From NCBI RefSeq assembly GCF_016950255.1, contig NZ_JACGFN010000003.1, positions 248,001-312,000 of the forward strand: 64,000 nucleotides of DNA, read 5' to 3'. The notes under the pieces were generated by a model that worked only from the letters and a program-made list of their open reading frames with translations, searched no databases and had not been told where the DNA came from. Below, in pieces: positions 30,888-39,342 of the stretch. Every line of letters begins with the position of its first letter. Position 1 is the first letter of the stretch. Source of the DNA: Pectobacterium brasiliense (lineage in GTDB: Bacteria; Pseudomonadota; Gammaproteobacteria; Enterobacterales; Enterobacteriaceae). Position numbers and translations under genes: made by a program.

Positions 30888-32687
30888 ATGATGACGCGTG
30901 ACCTTGAAAAGCTGGTGGCGCAGACGATCCTGCAAGGGTTTGATGCGCAATATGGACGTTTTCTCGAAGTGACGGCAGGGGCGCAGCAGCGCTTTGAACA
31001 GGCCGACTGGCCTGCCGTACAACAGGCAATGAAACAGCGTATTCACCTCTACGATCACCACGTTGGTCTGGTGGTTGAACAGCTGCGCTGTATTACCGGT
31101 ATCCGCTGCGATGATGCGGATTTTTTGGCTCGCGTGAAGCATATCTACACCCGCTTACTGCCGGACTACCCACGTTTTGAGATTGCAGAGAGTTTCTTCA
31201 ACTCCGTGTATTGTCGGCTGTTTAACCATCGGGAACTGACGCCGGATAAGCTGTTTGTTTTCAGCTCTCAGCCTGAACAGCGCTTTCGTGAAATCCCTCG
31301 GCCTATCGCCAAGACGTTTGTGCCCACTGACGGCTGGCAGAACATGTTGGAAAAGCTGCTGAGCGATGTACCGCTGCGCTTACCGTGGGAGGATTTGCCG
31401 CGTGATATTGGTTATATCACTGCGTATTTGCAGCGTACTTTTTCAGCGGAGCAGCTTGCGCAGGCGACGCTACAGCTGGCTAATGAGCTGTTTTATCGTA
31501 ACAAAGCGGCCTGGCTGGTGGGAAAACTGTCGCTCCCTGACGGTGTTTTTCCGTTCCTGCTGCCGATTCACCACAACGAACGCGGGGCGCTATTTATTGA
31601 TACCTGCTTAACCAGTCAGACAGACGCCAGCATTGTGTTCGGTTTCGCCCGCTCTTACTTCATGGTGTATGCCCCGTTGCCGTCGGCGCTGGTGGCCTGG
31701 CTGCGTGACATTTTGCCGTGGAAGACGACAGCGGAGCTGTATCTGGCCATTGGCTGCCAGAAGCACAGCAAAACCGAGTATTACCGCGAATATCTGCACT
31801 ACATCGCCGAATCAGAAGAGCAGTTTATTATCGCTCCCGGCGTAAAAGGTATGGTGATGTTGGTGTTTACGCTGCCGTCGTTCGATCGCGTATTTAAGGT
31901 CATCAAAGATCGTTTCGCGCCGCAGAAAGAGGTAAGTGCAGAGCGAGTCATGGCGTGTTATCAACTGGTGAAAGAGCACGATCGCGTAGGGCGCATGGCG
32001 GATACGCAGGAATATGAAAACTTCGTCATTGATAAGCATCGCATCAGCCCAGAACTACTGGATGAGCTTTGGCGTGAGGTACCGGAAAAGCTGGAAGATC
32101 TGGGCGATCAATTGGTGATCCGACACTTGTACATGGAACGCCGGATGACGCCGCTGAACCTCTATCTGGAACAGGCAAGCGCACAACAGTTGCATGATGT
32201 GATTGAAGAATACGGCAATGCCATCAAACAGCTGGCCGCGGCGAATATTTTCCCCGGCGACATGCTATTCAAGAATTTCGGCGTCACGCGTCATGGGCGA
32301 GTCGTATTTTATGACTACGATGAAATTTGCTACATGACTGAAGTAAATTTCCGCAAAATCCCGCCGCCGCGTTACCCAGAGGACGAACTGGCCGCCGAGC
32401 CGTGGTACAGCGTCGCGCCAAACGATGTGTTTCCCGAAGAATTCCCCCATTTCCTGTGTAGCGACCGCCACATTCGTACGCTGTTTGAGGAAATGCACGG
32501 CGACCTGTTTTGTGCGGATTACTGGCGAGCATTACAGCAGCGTATCCGGGAAGGGCATATTGAGGATGTTTACGCCTACCGACGCCGCAAGCGTTTCAGT
32601 CAACGTGCTGAGCCGCTATACACCACAACTGAGAATGATTCAGGCCTTTGCCGATCTGGCGTAAAAATTATGCAGCGGTGGGCTTGA
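30888..32687 (+). CDS. aceK: Isocitrate dehydrogenase kinase/phosphatase
   Basis: AceK phosphorylates and dephosphorylates isocitrate dehydrogenase, setting flux between the TCA cycle and glyoxylate bypass. The kinase domain is seen with the nucleotide loop [12 protein letters not shown] (about residue 320) and the conserved [10 protein letters not shown] region with its metal-binding aspartate. The ATG at 30888 is followed by a second one; either may be used. The product is 599 residues against about 578 in E. coli. Conserved sequence ends around [13 protein letters not shown]; the extra tail runs into a dispersed repeat that supplies the last ten or so codons and the stop. Confidence 0.96.
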   Translation: MMTRDLEKLVAQTILQGFDAQYGRFLEVTAGAQQRFEQADWPAVQQAMKQRIHLYDHHVGLVVEQLRCITGIRCDDADFLARVKHIYTRLLPDYPRFEIAESFFNSVYCRLFNHRELTPDKLFVFSSQPEQRFREIPRPIAKTFVPTDGWQNMLEKLLSDVPLRLPWEDLPRDIGYITAYLQRTFSAEQLAQATLQLANELFYRNKAAWLVGKLSLPDGVFPFLLPIHHNERGALFIDTCLTSQTDASIVFGFARSYFMVYAPLPSALVAWLRDILPWKTTAELYLAIGCQKHSKTEYYREYLHYIAESEEQFIIAPGVKGMVMLVFTLPSFDRVFKVIKDRFAPQKEVSAERVMACYQLVKEHDRVGRMADTQEYENFVIDKHRISPELLDELWREVPEKLEDLGDQLVIRHLYMERRMTPLNLYLEQASAQQLHDVIEEYGNAIKQLAAANIFPGDMLFKNFGVTRHGRVVFYDYDEICYMTEVNFRKIPPPRYPEDELAAEPWYSVAPNDVFPEEFPHFLCSDRHIRTLFEEMHGDLFCADYWRALQQRIREGHIEDVYAYRRRKRFSQRAEPLYTTTENDSGLCRSGVKIMQRWA

Positions 32688-32903
32688 CCGCCGAGTGAGC
32701 GACAGGACGTCGCGAAAGCCAGTGCCGCGTAGGGAACGCGTCACTGGCGGCTCGACTAGCGGTCAGGAACACCGGTGGAACCGCGTAGCGGCATAATTCC
32801 CGCCGAAAGCCTGGGGTCACGGAGCGAGCGGCGTTTGAGCCGCCCCGTGTCGGGCGCGTGCTATGAGGTAGCATTAAGATGGAGGCATTATCGCGCACGA
32901 AAC
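32656..32903 (+). repeat. Structured interspersed repeat, copy A
   Basis: This 248-bp element aligns end to end with copy B at 37699-37944 in the same orientation. It begins CTGGCGTAAAAATT and ends CGCACGAAAC. It contains several hairpins: GCGAC/GTCGC (32699-32703 with 32709-32713); a long stem GCCAGTG/CACTGGC with inner CGCGT/ACGCG (32718-32748); CCGC-GTA-GCGG (32781-32791); and CACGG/CCGTG with inner GCGGC/GCCGC (32818-32849). A 26-nt block (32721-32746) is identical in both copies. Two stems differ from copy B by paired changes. It overlaps the end of aceK and fills most of the aceK-iclR gap. I do not recognise a named family; relation to known REP-, ERIC- or sRNA-type repeats would need a search. 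Confidence 0.85.
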
Positions 32904-32939
32904 CTTCCCACAGTCTGCATAAACATGCGCCTGAAAGGA

Positions 32940-33770
32940 TTATAACCCACTGTATTCCTGCATGACCTGCTTGGCGGCTTTGATCACCAGCGCGCCGAGT
33001 TCTGTGACGCGGTCGTCCGTTATGCGTGAAACAGGGCCGGAGATGGAAATGGCGGCGAATGCTTCATGATGTTCATCCAGAATGCAGGCCGCGATACAGC
33101 GCAGCCCTAGCGCGTGCTCTTCGTCATCGAACGAATAGCCCTGCTTACGAATCAGCGACAGGTTTTCTTTCAACGCTTGTGGCGAGCTGAAGGTGTGTGG
33201 CGTGTAGCCGTGCAGCCCTTTCTTGTGTAGCAATTGAGTGACCTGAGCATCGGGTAAATGCGCCAGAAAGGCTTTCCCAGCACCGGAAGCATGCATCGGC
33301 AGCTTACCGCCAATCGGTGCAGACATACGCATCAACGCCGTACACTGCACCTGATCGATGATGATCGCCTGGCTGTCGGTCTGATCGAGCACGGCCAGAT
33401 TGACGGTTTCACCAGAGTCTTCCATTAACTTGCGTACTATCGGATGCACAATCGCCAGCAGGTTGCGGCTTTGCAGAAAGCTGCTGCCGACGATAAACGT
33501 GTGTGAAGCAATCGTCCACAGCCCCAAGTCGCCAACCTGACGCACAAAGCCCTGTTGCTGCATGGTGGTGAGCAGACGGTGGGTCGTGGAATTCGGTAAA
33601 CCGGCCTGCTGAGCGAGATCGGTTAGCGCTACGCTGCCGTTGGCTTTGGCGATATATTCAAGCAGCGTCAGGCCACGGGTCAGCGACTGTACCTGCCCGG
33701 TTGGCTGTGCGGCGGTGCTCGCGCTGGCTCTGGGTTTTTTCCCGCGTTTGGCTGGCTCTGGTGGCGTCAT
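32940..33770 (-). CDS. iclR: Acetate operon transcriptional repressor IclR
   Basis: IclR represses aceBAK; in E. coli glyoxylate relieves and pyruvate favours repression. The 276-residue protein has a proline/alanine-rich N-terminal extension, a winged helix-turn-helix (about residues 28-90, TRGLTLLEYIAKANGSVALTDLAQ split at the helix boundary, with LPNSTTHRLL as recognition part), and the effector domain with GKLPMHASGAGKAFLA. AAGGA precedes the ATG. It converges on aceK across repeat A and is divergent from metH. A probable own operator lies 25 bp upstream. Confidence 0.97.
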   Translation of the reverse strand: MTPPEPAKRGKKPRASASTAAQPTGQVQSLTRGLTLLEYIAKANGSVALTDLAQQAGLPNSTTHRLLTTMQQQGFVRQVGDLGLWTIASHTFIVGSSFLQSRNLLAIVHPIVRKLMEDSGETVNLAVLDQTDSQAIIIDQVQCTALMRMSAPIGGKLPMHASGAGKAFLAHLPDAQVTQLLHKKGLHGYTPHTFSSPQALKENLSLIRKQGYSFDDEEHALGLRCIAACILDEHHEAFAAISISGPVSRITDDRVTELGALVIKAAKQVMQEYSGL

Positions 33771-33794
33771 GGCGTCGATTCCTTTTTATGGTAA

Positions 33795-33809
33795 TGGAAT
33801 TGATTTTCG
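33795..33809 (-). promoter_or_regulatory. IclR autoregulatory operator (candidate)
   Basis: TGGAATTGATTTTCG (read on the + strand) matches the IclR consensus TGGAAATNATTTCCA at 11 of 14 defined positions. It lies 25-39 bp upstream of the iclR start, as expected for the autorepression known in E. coli. Confidence 0.55.
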
Positions 33810-33963
33810 TTTTTTCACCGCAGAATGCAACTCTTCTTTCTCTGCACTTTTTATCGGCAAATGACCTGAAAAAGTCTCATGCGACACCGCGTTAGCGTGC
33901 TCACAACTTATGCTAGGATAGACGCAATATATATCGTATTTATTGGCCGGGAATGGGGTTCGC

Positions 33964-36900
33964 GTGAGTAATCGGGTAGACGAATTGCGGCGTCAGTTGG
34001 CGCAACGCATTATGGTGCTGGATGGTGGTATGGGTACCATGATCCAGGGTTATCGCCTGCAGGAAGCAGATTATCGCGGTGAGCGCTTTGCTGACTGGCC
34101 GAGTGATGTGAAGGGAAATAACGATCTGCTGGTGCTCACCAAGCCGCAGGTGATTAGCGAAATCCATGACGCCTATCTGGAAGCTGGTGCCGACATTCTC
34201 GAAACCAACACCTTCAACGCCACCACCATTGCGATGGCGGACTATGATATGCAGGCGTTGTCAGCTGAAATTAATACCGTTGCTGCACAGCTGGCGCGTG
34301 CCAGCGCGGACAAATGGACGGCTTTAACGCCGGATAAGCCACGTTATGTTGCCGGTGTGCTTGGCCCGACGAACCGTACTGCGTCGATCTCTCCCGATGT
34401 TAACGATCCGGCATACCGTAACGTCAGTTTTGATCAACTGGTGGAAGCGTATCGCGAATCGACACGCGCATTGATCGCGGGCGGTGTCGATCTGATCATG
34501 ATCGAAACCATTTTCGATACTTTGAACGCTAAAGCGGCGAGCTTCGCGGTAGAAAGCGAGTTTGAGGCATTAGGCATCGAGCTGCCGGTGATGATTTCCG
34601 GCACGATAACGGATGCGTCAGGGCGTACGCTATCCGGCCAGACAACAGAAGCGTTTTACAACTCCTTACGTCATTCCCGTCCGCTATCTTTCGGCCTGAA
34701 CTGTGCGTTGGGGCCGGATGAACTGCGTCAGTATGTCGCTGAGCTGTCACGTATTTCAGAATGCTATGTGAGCGCGCACCCGAACGCAGGGCTGCCCAAC
34801 GCCTTTGGGGAGTACGATTTAGATCCGGCCGATATGGCGAAACATATCGGCGAATGGGCGCGATCCGGTTTTCTGAATATCGTCGGTGGCTGCTGCGGAT
34901 CGACACCCGCGCATATTGCAGCGATGGCGAAAGTGGTGGAAGGCGTGCCGCCGCGCAAGCTGCCAGAGATTTCGGTGGCCTGCCGCTTATCCGGCCTGGA
35001 ACCGCTGAATATTGATGCCGACACGCTGTTTGTTAACGTCGGGGAGCGAACGAACGTCACTGGCTCCGCACGTTTTAAGCGTCTGATCAAAGAAGAAAAA
35101 TACAACGAAGCGCTGGATGTTGCCCGTCAGCAGGTGGAAAGCGGCGCGCAAATTATCGACATCAACATGGATGAAGGCATGCTGGATGCGGAAGCGGCGA
35201 TGGTCCGTTTCCTGAACCTGATTGCCGGTGAACCGGATATTGCCCGCGTACCGATCATGATCGACTCCTCTCGGTGGGAGGTGGTTGAAAAGGGGCTTCA
35301 ATGTATTCAGGGCAAGGGCATTGTTAACTCGATTTCCATGAAAGAAGGCGTTGAGGCTTTTGTGCATCACGCCAAACTGGTACGGCGCTACGGCGCGGCT
35401 GTGGTGGTGATGGCGTTTGATGAAGTCGGTCAGGCGGATACTCGCGCGCGTAAAATTGAAATTTGTCGCCGGGCCTACCGTATCCTGACGGAAGAAGTCG
35501 GTTTCCCACCGGAAGATATCATCTTCGACCCGAACATTTTCGCCGTGGCAACGGGGATCGACGAGCACAACAATTACGCGGTGGATTTCATCGAAGCCTG
35601 TGCGGACATCAAGGCGCAGCTGCCGCATGCGATGATCTCCGGCGGGGTATCCAATGTTTCTTTCTCATTCCGCGGCAACGATTTGGTGCGCGAAGCTATC
35701 CACGCCGTCTTCCTTTATTACGCGATCCGCAATGGTATGGACATGGGGATCGTCAACGCCAGCCAGTTGGCGATCTATGACGATCTCCCTGCGGAATTAC
35801 GCGATGCGGTGGAGGACGTGATCCTTAACCGTCGTAGCGATGCCACCGAGCGCATGCTCGAACTGGCGGAAAAGTATCGCGGCAGCAAAACGGAAGACGA
35901 AGGCAGCAAAACACAGGCGGAGTGGCGCGGCTGGGACGTGCGGAAGCGTCTGGAATATTCGCTGGTTAAAGGCATTACCGAATTTATCGAACTGGATACC
36001 GAAGAAGCGCGCCAGCAGGCGACGCGACCGATCGAGGTGATTGAAGGCCCGCTGATGGATGGCATGAACGTCGTCGGCGATCTGTTCGGCGCGGGGAAAA
36101 TGTTTTTGCCGCAGGTCGTGAAATCCGCCCGCGTGATGAAGCAGGCGGTGGCCTATCTCGAACCCTACATTGAAGCCAGTAAAGACAAAGGGAGTTCCGC
36201 AGGGAAAGTCCTGCTGGCGACGGTAAAAGGCGACGTCCACGATATCGGCAAGAATATTGTTGGCGTGGTGCTGCAATGTAACAACTACGAGATTATCGAT
36301 CTGGGCGTGATGGTGCCGACGGACAAGATTCTGAAGACCGCACGCGAAGAAAAGGTCGATATTATCGGGTTGTCCGGGCTGATTACGCCGTCGCTGGACG
36401 AAATGGTCAACGTGGCGAAAGAGATGCAGCGTCAGGGCTTTACGCTGCCGCTGCTGATTGGTGGCGCGACGACGTCTAAAGCGCATACCGCCGTGAAGAT
36501 TGAGCAGAACTATAGCGGCCCGACGGTCTACGTGCAGAATGCTTCGCGCTCTGTCGGTGTGGTATCGGCGCTGCTGTCCAGTGCGCAATATGACGACTTT
36601 GTTGCACGTACCCGTAAAGAGTACGAAACCGTGCGTATTCAGCACGCGCGTAAAAAGCCGAGAACGCCGCCCGTGACGCTGGAAGCGGCGCGCGCTAACG
36701 CTTCCGATCTTGATTGGGAGAACTACACGCCGCCCGTTGCGCATCGGCTGGGCGTGCAGGCGGTGACAGCCAGCATCGAAACGCTGCGCAACTACATCGA
36801 CTGGACGCCGTTCTTTATGACCTGGTCGCTGGCCGGGAAATATCCCCGCATTCTGGAAGATGACGTCGTGGGTGAAGAGGCCAAGCGCCTGTTTGCCGAT

Positions 36901-37647
36901 GCCAACGCGATGCTGGACGATTTGTCAGCACGCGGTGCGCTGAATCCGCGTGGTGTGGTGGGTTTATTCCCAGCGAACTGCGTTGGCGATGACGTAGTGC
37001 TTTATACCGATGAACGGCGTGAAACGGTGCTGTCAGTGAGCCACCATCTGCGTCAGCAGACGGAGAAAACCGACTTCCCGAACTATTGCCTGTCTGATTT
37101 TGTGGCTCCGAAGTCCAGCGGTAAACCGGACTATCTCGGTGCCTTCGCGGTGACCGGTGGGCTGGAAGAAGATACATTGGCCGATCAATGGGAAGCGCAG
37201 CATGATGATTACAACAAGATCATGGTGAAGGCGATCTCTGACCGTCTGGCGGAAGCCTTTGCGGAATACCTGCATGAGCGTGTGCGTAAGGTCTACTGGG
37301 GTTATGCGCCGAATGAGAACCTCAGTAATGAGCTGCTGATCCGCGAGAACTATCAAGGCATCCGTCCTGCACCGGGTTATCCGGCTTGCCCAGATCACAC
37401 GGAGAAAGTGCAAATCTGGCAGTTGCTGGATGTGGAAAAGCATACCGGCATGAAGCTCACCGAATCCTATGCCATGTGGCCGGGCGCGTCGGTATCCGGC
37501 TGGTACTTCAGCCACCCCGACAGCAAATACTTCGCCGTCGCGCAAATTCAGCAAGATCAGGTAGAGGATTACGCGGTGCGTAAAGGGATGGATGTGAGCG
37601 AAGTGGAGCGCTGGCTCGCGCCGAATCTAGGCTATGATGCTGATTAA
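33964..37647 (+). CDS. metH: Cobalamin-dependent methionine synthase
   Basis: MetH transfers a methyl group from methyltetrahydrofolate via cobalamin to homocysteine. The GTG at 33964 gives 1227 residues, equal to E. coli; upstream TTG/GTG options in the same frame add seven codons. Four modules are seen: homocysteine domain with zinc-binding Cys (FGLNCALG and GGCCGS), the pterin domain ([15 protein letters not shown]), the B12 domain with axial ligand His759 in GDVHDIGKN, and the C-terminal SAM reactivation domain with [12 protein letters not shown]. Vitamin B12 must be made or imported. Repeat copy B begins 52 bp after the stop. Confidence 0.98.
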   Translation: MSNRVDELRRQLAQRIMVLDGGMGTMIQGYRLQEADYRGERFADWPSDVKGNNDLLVLTKPQVISEIHDAYLEAGADILETNTFNATTIAMADYDMQALSAEINTVAAQLARASADKWTALTPDKPRYVAGVLGPTNRTASISPDVNDPAYRNVSFDQLVEAYRESTRALIAGGVDLIMIETIFDTLNAKAASFAVESEFEALGIELPVMISGTITDASGRTLSGQTTEAFYNSLRHSRPLSFGLNCALGPDELRQYVAELSRISECYVSAHPNAGLPNAFGEYDLDPADMAKHIGEWARSGFLNIVGGCCGSTPAHIAAMAKVVEGVPPRKLPEISVACRLSGLEPLNIDADTLFVNVGERTNVTGSARFKRLIKEEKYNEALDVARQQVESGAQIIDINMDEGMLDAEAAMVRFLNLIAGEPDIARVPIMIDSSRWEVVEKGLQCIQGKGIVNSISMKEGVEAFVHHAKLVRRYGAAVVVMAFDEVGQADTRARKIEICRRAYRILTEEVGFPPEDIIFDPNIFAVATGIDEHNNYAVDFIEACADIKAQLPHAMISGGVSNVSFSFRGNDLVREAIHAVFLYYAIRNGMDMGIVNASQLAIYDDLPAELRDAVEDVILNRRSDATERMLELAEKYRGSKTEDEGSKTQAEWRGWDVRKRLEYSLVKGITEFIELDTEEARQQATRPIEVIEGPLMDGMNVVGDLFGAGKMFLPQVVKSARVMKQAVAYLEPYIEASKDKGSSAGKVLLATVKGDVHDIGKNIVGVVLQCNNYEIIDLGVMVPTDKILKTAREEKVDIIGLSGLITPSLDEMVNVAKEMQRQGFTLPLLIGGATTSKAHTAVKIEQNYSGPTVYVQNASRSVGVVSALLSSAQYDDFVARTRKEYETVRIQHARKKPRTPPVTLEAARANASDLDWENYTPPVAHRLGVQAVTASIETLRNYIDWTPFFMTWSLAGKYPRILEDDVVGEEAKRLFADANAMLDDLSARGALNPRGVVGLFPANCVGDDVVLYTDERRETVLSVSHHLRQQTEKTDFPNYCLSDFVAPKSSGKPDYLGAFAVTGGLEEDTLADQWEAQHDDYNKIMVKAISDRLAEAFAEYLHERVRKVYWGYAPNENLSNELLIRENYQGIRPAPGYPACPDHTEKVQIWQLLDVEKHTGMKLTESYAMWPGASVSGWYFSHPDSKYFAVAQIQQDQVEDYAVRKGMDVSEVERWLAPNLGYDAD

Positions 37648-37698
37648 GATGCCAGTAAAAGAAATAATATCTGTGGGTTAACAAGTGTTGGTTTTCAA

Positions 37699-37944
37699 CT
37701 GGCGTTAAAATTCTGCTGAGGTGGGCGTGGCCGCCGGGTGAGCCGCATGGACGCGGCGAAAGTCAGTGCCGCGTAGGGAACGCGTCACTGACGGCCCGAA
37801 CAGCGACCACGAACGCCGAAGGCACCGCGTAGCGGCAGAATTCCGCCAAAAAGCCTGGGTTCTCAGGGCGGCGGCGATTGAGCGCCCTGAGTCGGGCGTG
37901 GTGCTGATGGCATAGAGAAATACTCGGCTTACCACGCACGAAAC
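37699..37944 (+). repeat. Structured interspersed repeat, copy B
   Basis: A 246-bp partner of copy A, located entirely between metH and the AraC-family gene. Hairpins sit at the same positions: GCCGC/GCGGC (37742-37746 with 37753-37757); GTCAGTG/CACTGAC with inner CGCGT/ACGCG (37762-37792); CCGC-GTA-GCGG; and a 9-bp CTCAGGGCG/CGCCCTGAG stem (37862-37870 with 37883-37891) where copy A has a two-part stem. GCGTGG (37725-37730) could close the element by pairing with CCACGC (37932-37937). No plausible protein-coding frame is shared by the two copies without stops. Confidence 0.85.
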
Positions 37945-38194
37945 GTCTGCTTTTTTGCATAGCGGTACTGGTTTCGTGATTGAGCCCATGCAATATCTTC
38001 CCCGCTGATGATCCTGTGTTACGCGAACACCATTTCAATGAGAATAGTTATCAGTCTTATTGATGAGATTTCATGGTAATGGTAAGGTGAGCACCAATTA
38101 AGCAGAAAGCATTTTTCTGTTTTCATTCCACGGATTTCCGCTAACCGCTGGCCTGATTCTGGGCGTTAAACAGGATGAGGGTATCTTCCCGCCC
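37945..38194. other. Intergenic segment before the AraC-family gene
   Basis: This 250-bp stretch between repeat B and the regulator contains no supported gene. CACGAAAC at the end of the repeat (37937-37944) has an inverted partner GTTTCGTG at 37970-37977, which may be a terminator-like or boundary structure, with a T-run between them. The part from 38040 on is AT-rich and should hold the promoter of the regulator gene; no convincing sigma-70 pair was assigned. Confidence 0.5.
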
Positions 38195-39151
38195 ATGCTA
38201 AAACGACTCTTTTCCATTGAGGATTTCTTCGACATCGGTGAACGTTACGGGATTGATTACCACTTCCCGCAGCTGTCGTCCTGCCGTGAGCGCGCGAAAG
38301 AAAAGCGTATCGTGGTGCAGGGTGATGTCGAAGAGATGACGCTGTCCTCTGGGATTTGCCTGACGAATTCCAACGTGCAGGTGTTGCAACCTTACGAATC
38401 GACGTCGTTGCACTGCTGTCCGTTTTATACGCTGGTGGTACTGGAAGGGCGGGTCGCGCTGCGTCTGAACGGCAAGGAATTTGTTGTGCGGTCTGGTATG
38501 GCATTCAGCACCCGGTTAGGTGACCCGTTAGTGATGAACGCCAGCCACCTTGCAGACTGTCATCTTCGCACCGTATCGTTGGGCATTTTCCCCACCACTT
38601 TTGTTTTGGATCCGCTGTTGGGCTCGTTGCTGAACGAGTGGGAACAGGGCGGCAATCCGACATTTCTATGGCAGGTTCCCGGCTATTTATTATCTGGGTT
38701 GCAGCACGCGCTGGAAAACACCGTGCCGGGATTATCACGCCAGCTTATGCTGGAAGGCGTGATGCTACAGCTACTAGGGCAAGGCCTGTCATTCGGGCAA
38801 CGTGGGGGAGAGCGGCGCGTATTGCCTCCGCCCGGCGAACAGGAGCGGCTGGAGAACGTTCGGCGGCTTCTGGCGCAACAGCCTGAAAAAGAGTACACCC
38901 TCAATGAATTAGCGCAGCTGGCCGCGATGAGCACCAGTAGCCTGCGTACCAAGTTTCGTCAGGCGTATGGTCATTCGGTCTTTGACTATCTGCGTGATTG
39001 TCGGCTGGAACTGGCTCGGCGCTATCTGGTGCAAGGATACAGCGTTCAGCAGGCGGCCTGGATGTCGGGCTACCAGCACGCGACCAACTTTGCTACGGCT
39101 TTCCGGCGGCGTTACGGTATGGCGCCGAGCGATGCACGCATGGTCATCTAG
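38195..39151 (+). CDS. AraC-family regulator next to a siderophore receptor (PchR-like)
   Basis: A 318-residue transcription factor. The N-terminal two-thirds is a cupin-like sensing domain (FYTLVVLEGRVALRLNGKEF near residues 77-96). The C-terminal 100 residues form the double helix-turn-helix of AraC/XylS proteins, with LNELAQLAAMSTSSLRTKFRQ as the first HTH and the signature around QAAWMSGYQHATNFATAFRRRYGMAPS. The architecture resembles siderophore-responsive regulators such as PchR. The receptor gene lies 191 bp downstream on the same strand, so it is the likely target. The binding site before the ATG is weak. The ligand is unknown. Confidence 0.88.
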   Translation: MLKRLFSIEDFFDIGERYGIDYHFPQLSSCRERAKEKRIVVQGDVEEMTLSSGICLTNSNVQVLQPYESTSLHCCPFYTLVVLEGRVALRLNGKEFVVRSGMAFSTRLGDPLVMNASHLADCHLRTVSLGIFPTTFVLDPLLGSLLNEWEQGGNPTFLWQVPGYLLSGLQHALENTVPGLSRQLMLEGVMLQLLGQGLSFGQRGGERRVLPPPGEQERLENVRRLLAQQPEKEYTLNELAQLAAMSTSSLRTKFRQAYGHSVFDYLRDCRLELARRYLVQGYSVQQAAWMSGYQHATNFATAFRRRYGMAPSDARMVI

Positions 39152-39342
39152 CATTTCCTTTCTTATCAATCTTCTGAGCCTTATTTATGCCAGATATTGT
39201 CACTTGGCTGCCCGTTTGACGCTTTCTCGCTGAGTTCCCGTTTTGTCATTGCGCATACGCAAGTTGTCACTGCGCATAGCTATCGCAAGACTAAAAACAG
39301 TAATAATTCTTATTTACAATAATAAGGTCTGTGGAGATTCCC

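Noticed and set aside
32688..32939. Insertion sequence remnant after aceK
   Set aside because: No transposase frame and no clear terminal inverted repeats or target duplication; the segment is better described as a structured repeat.
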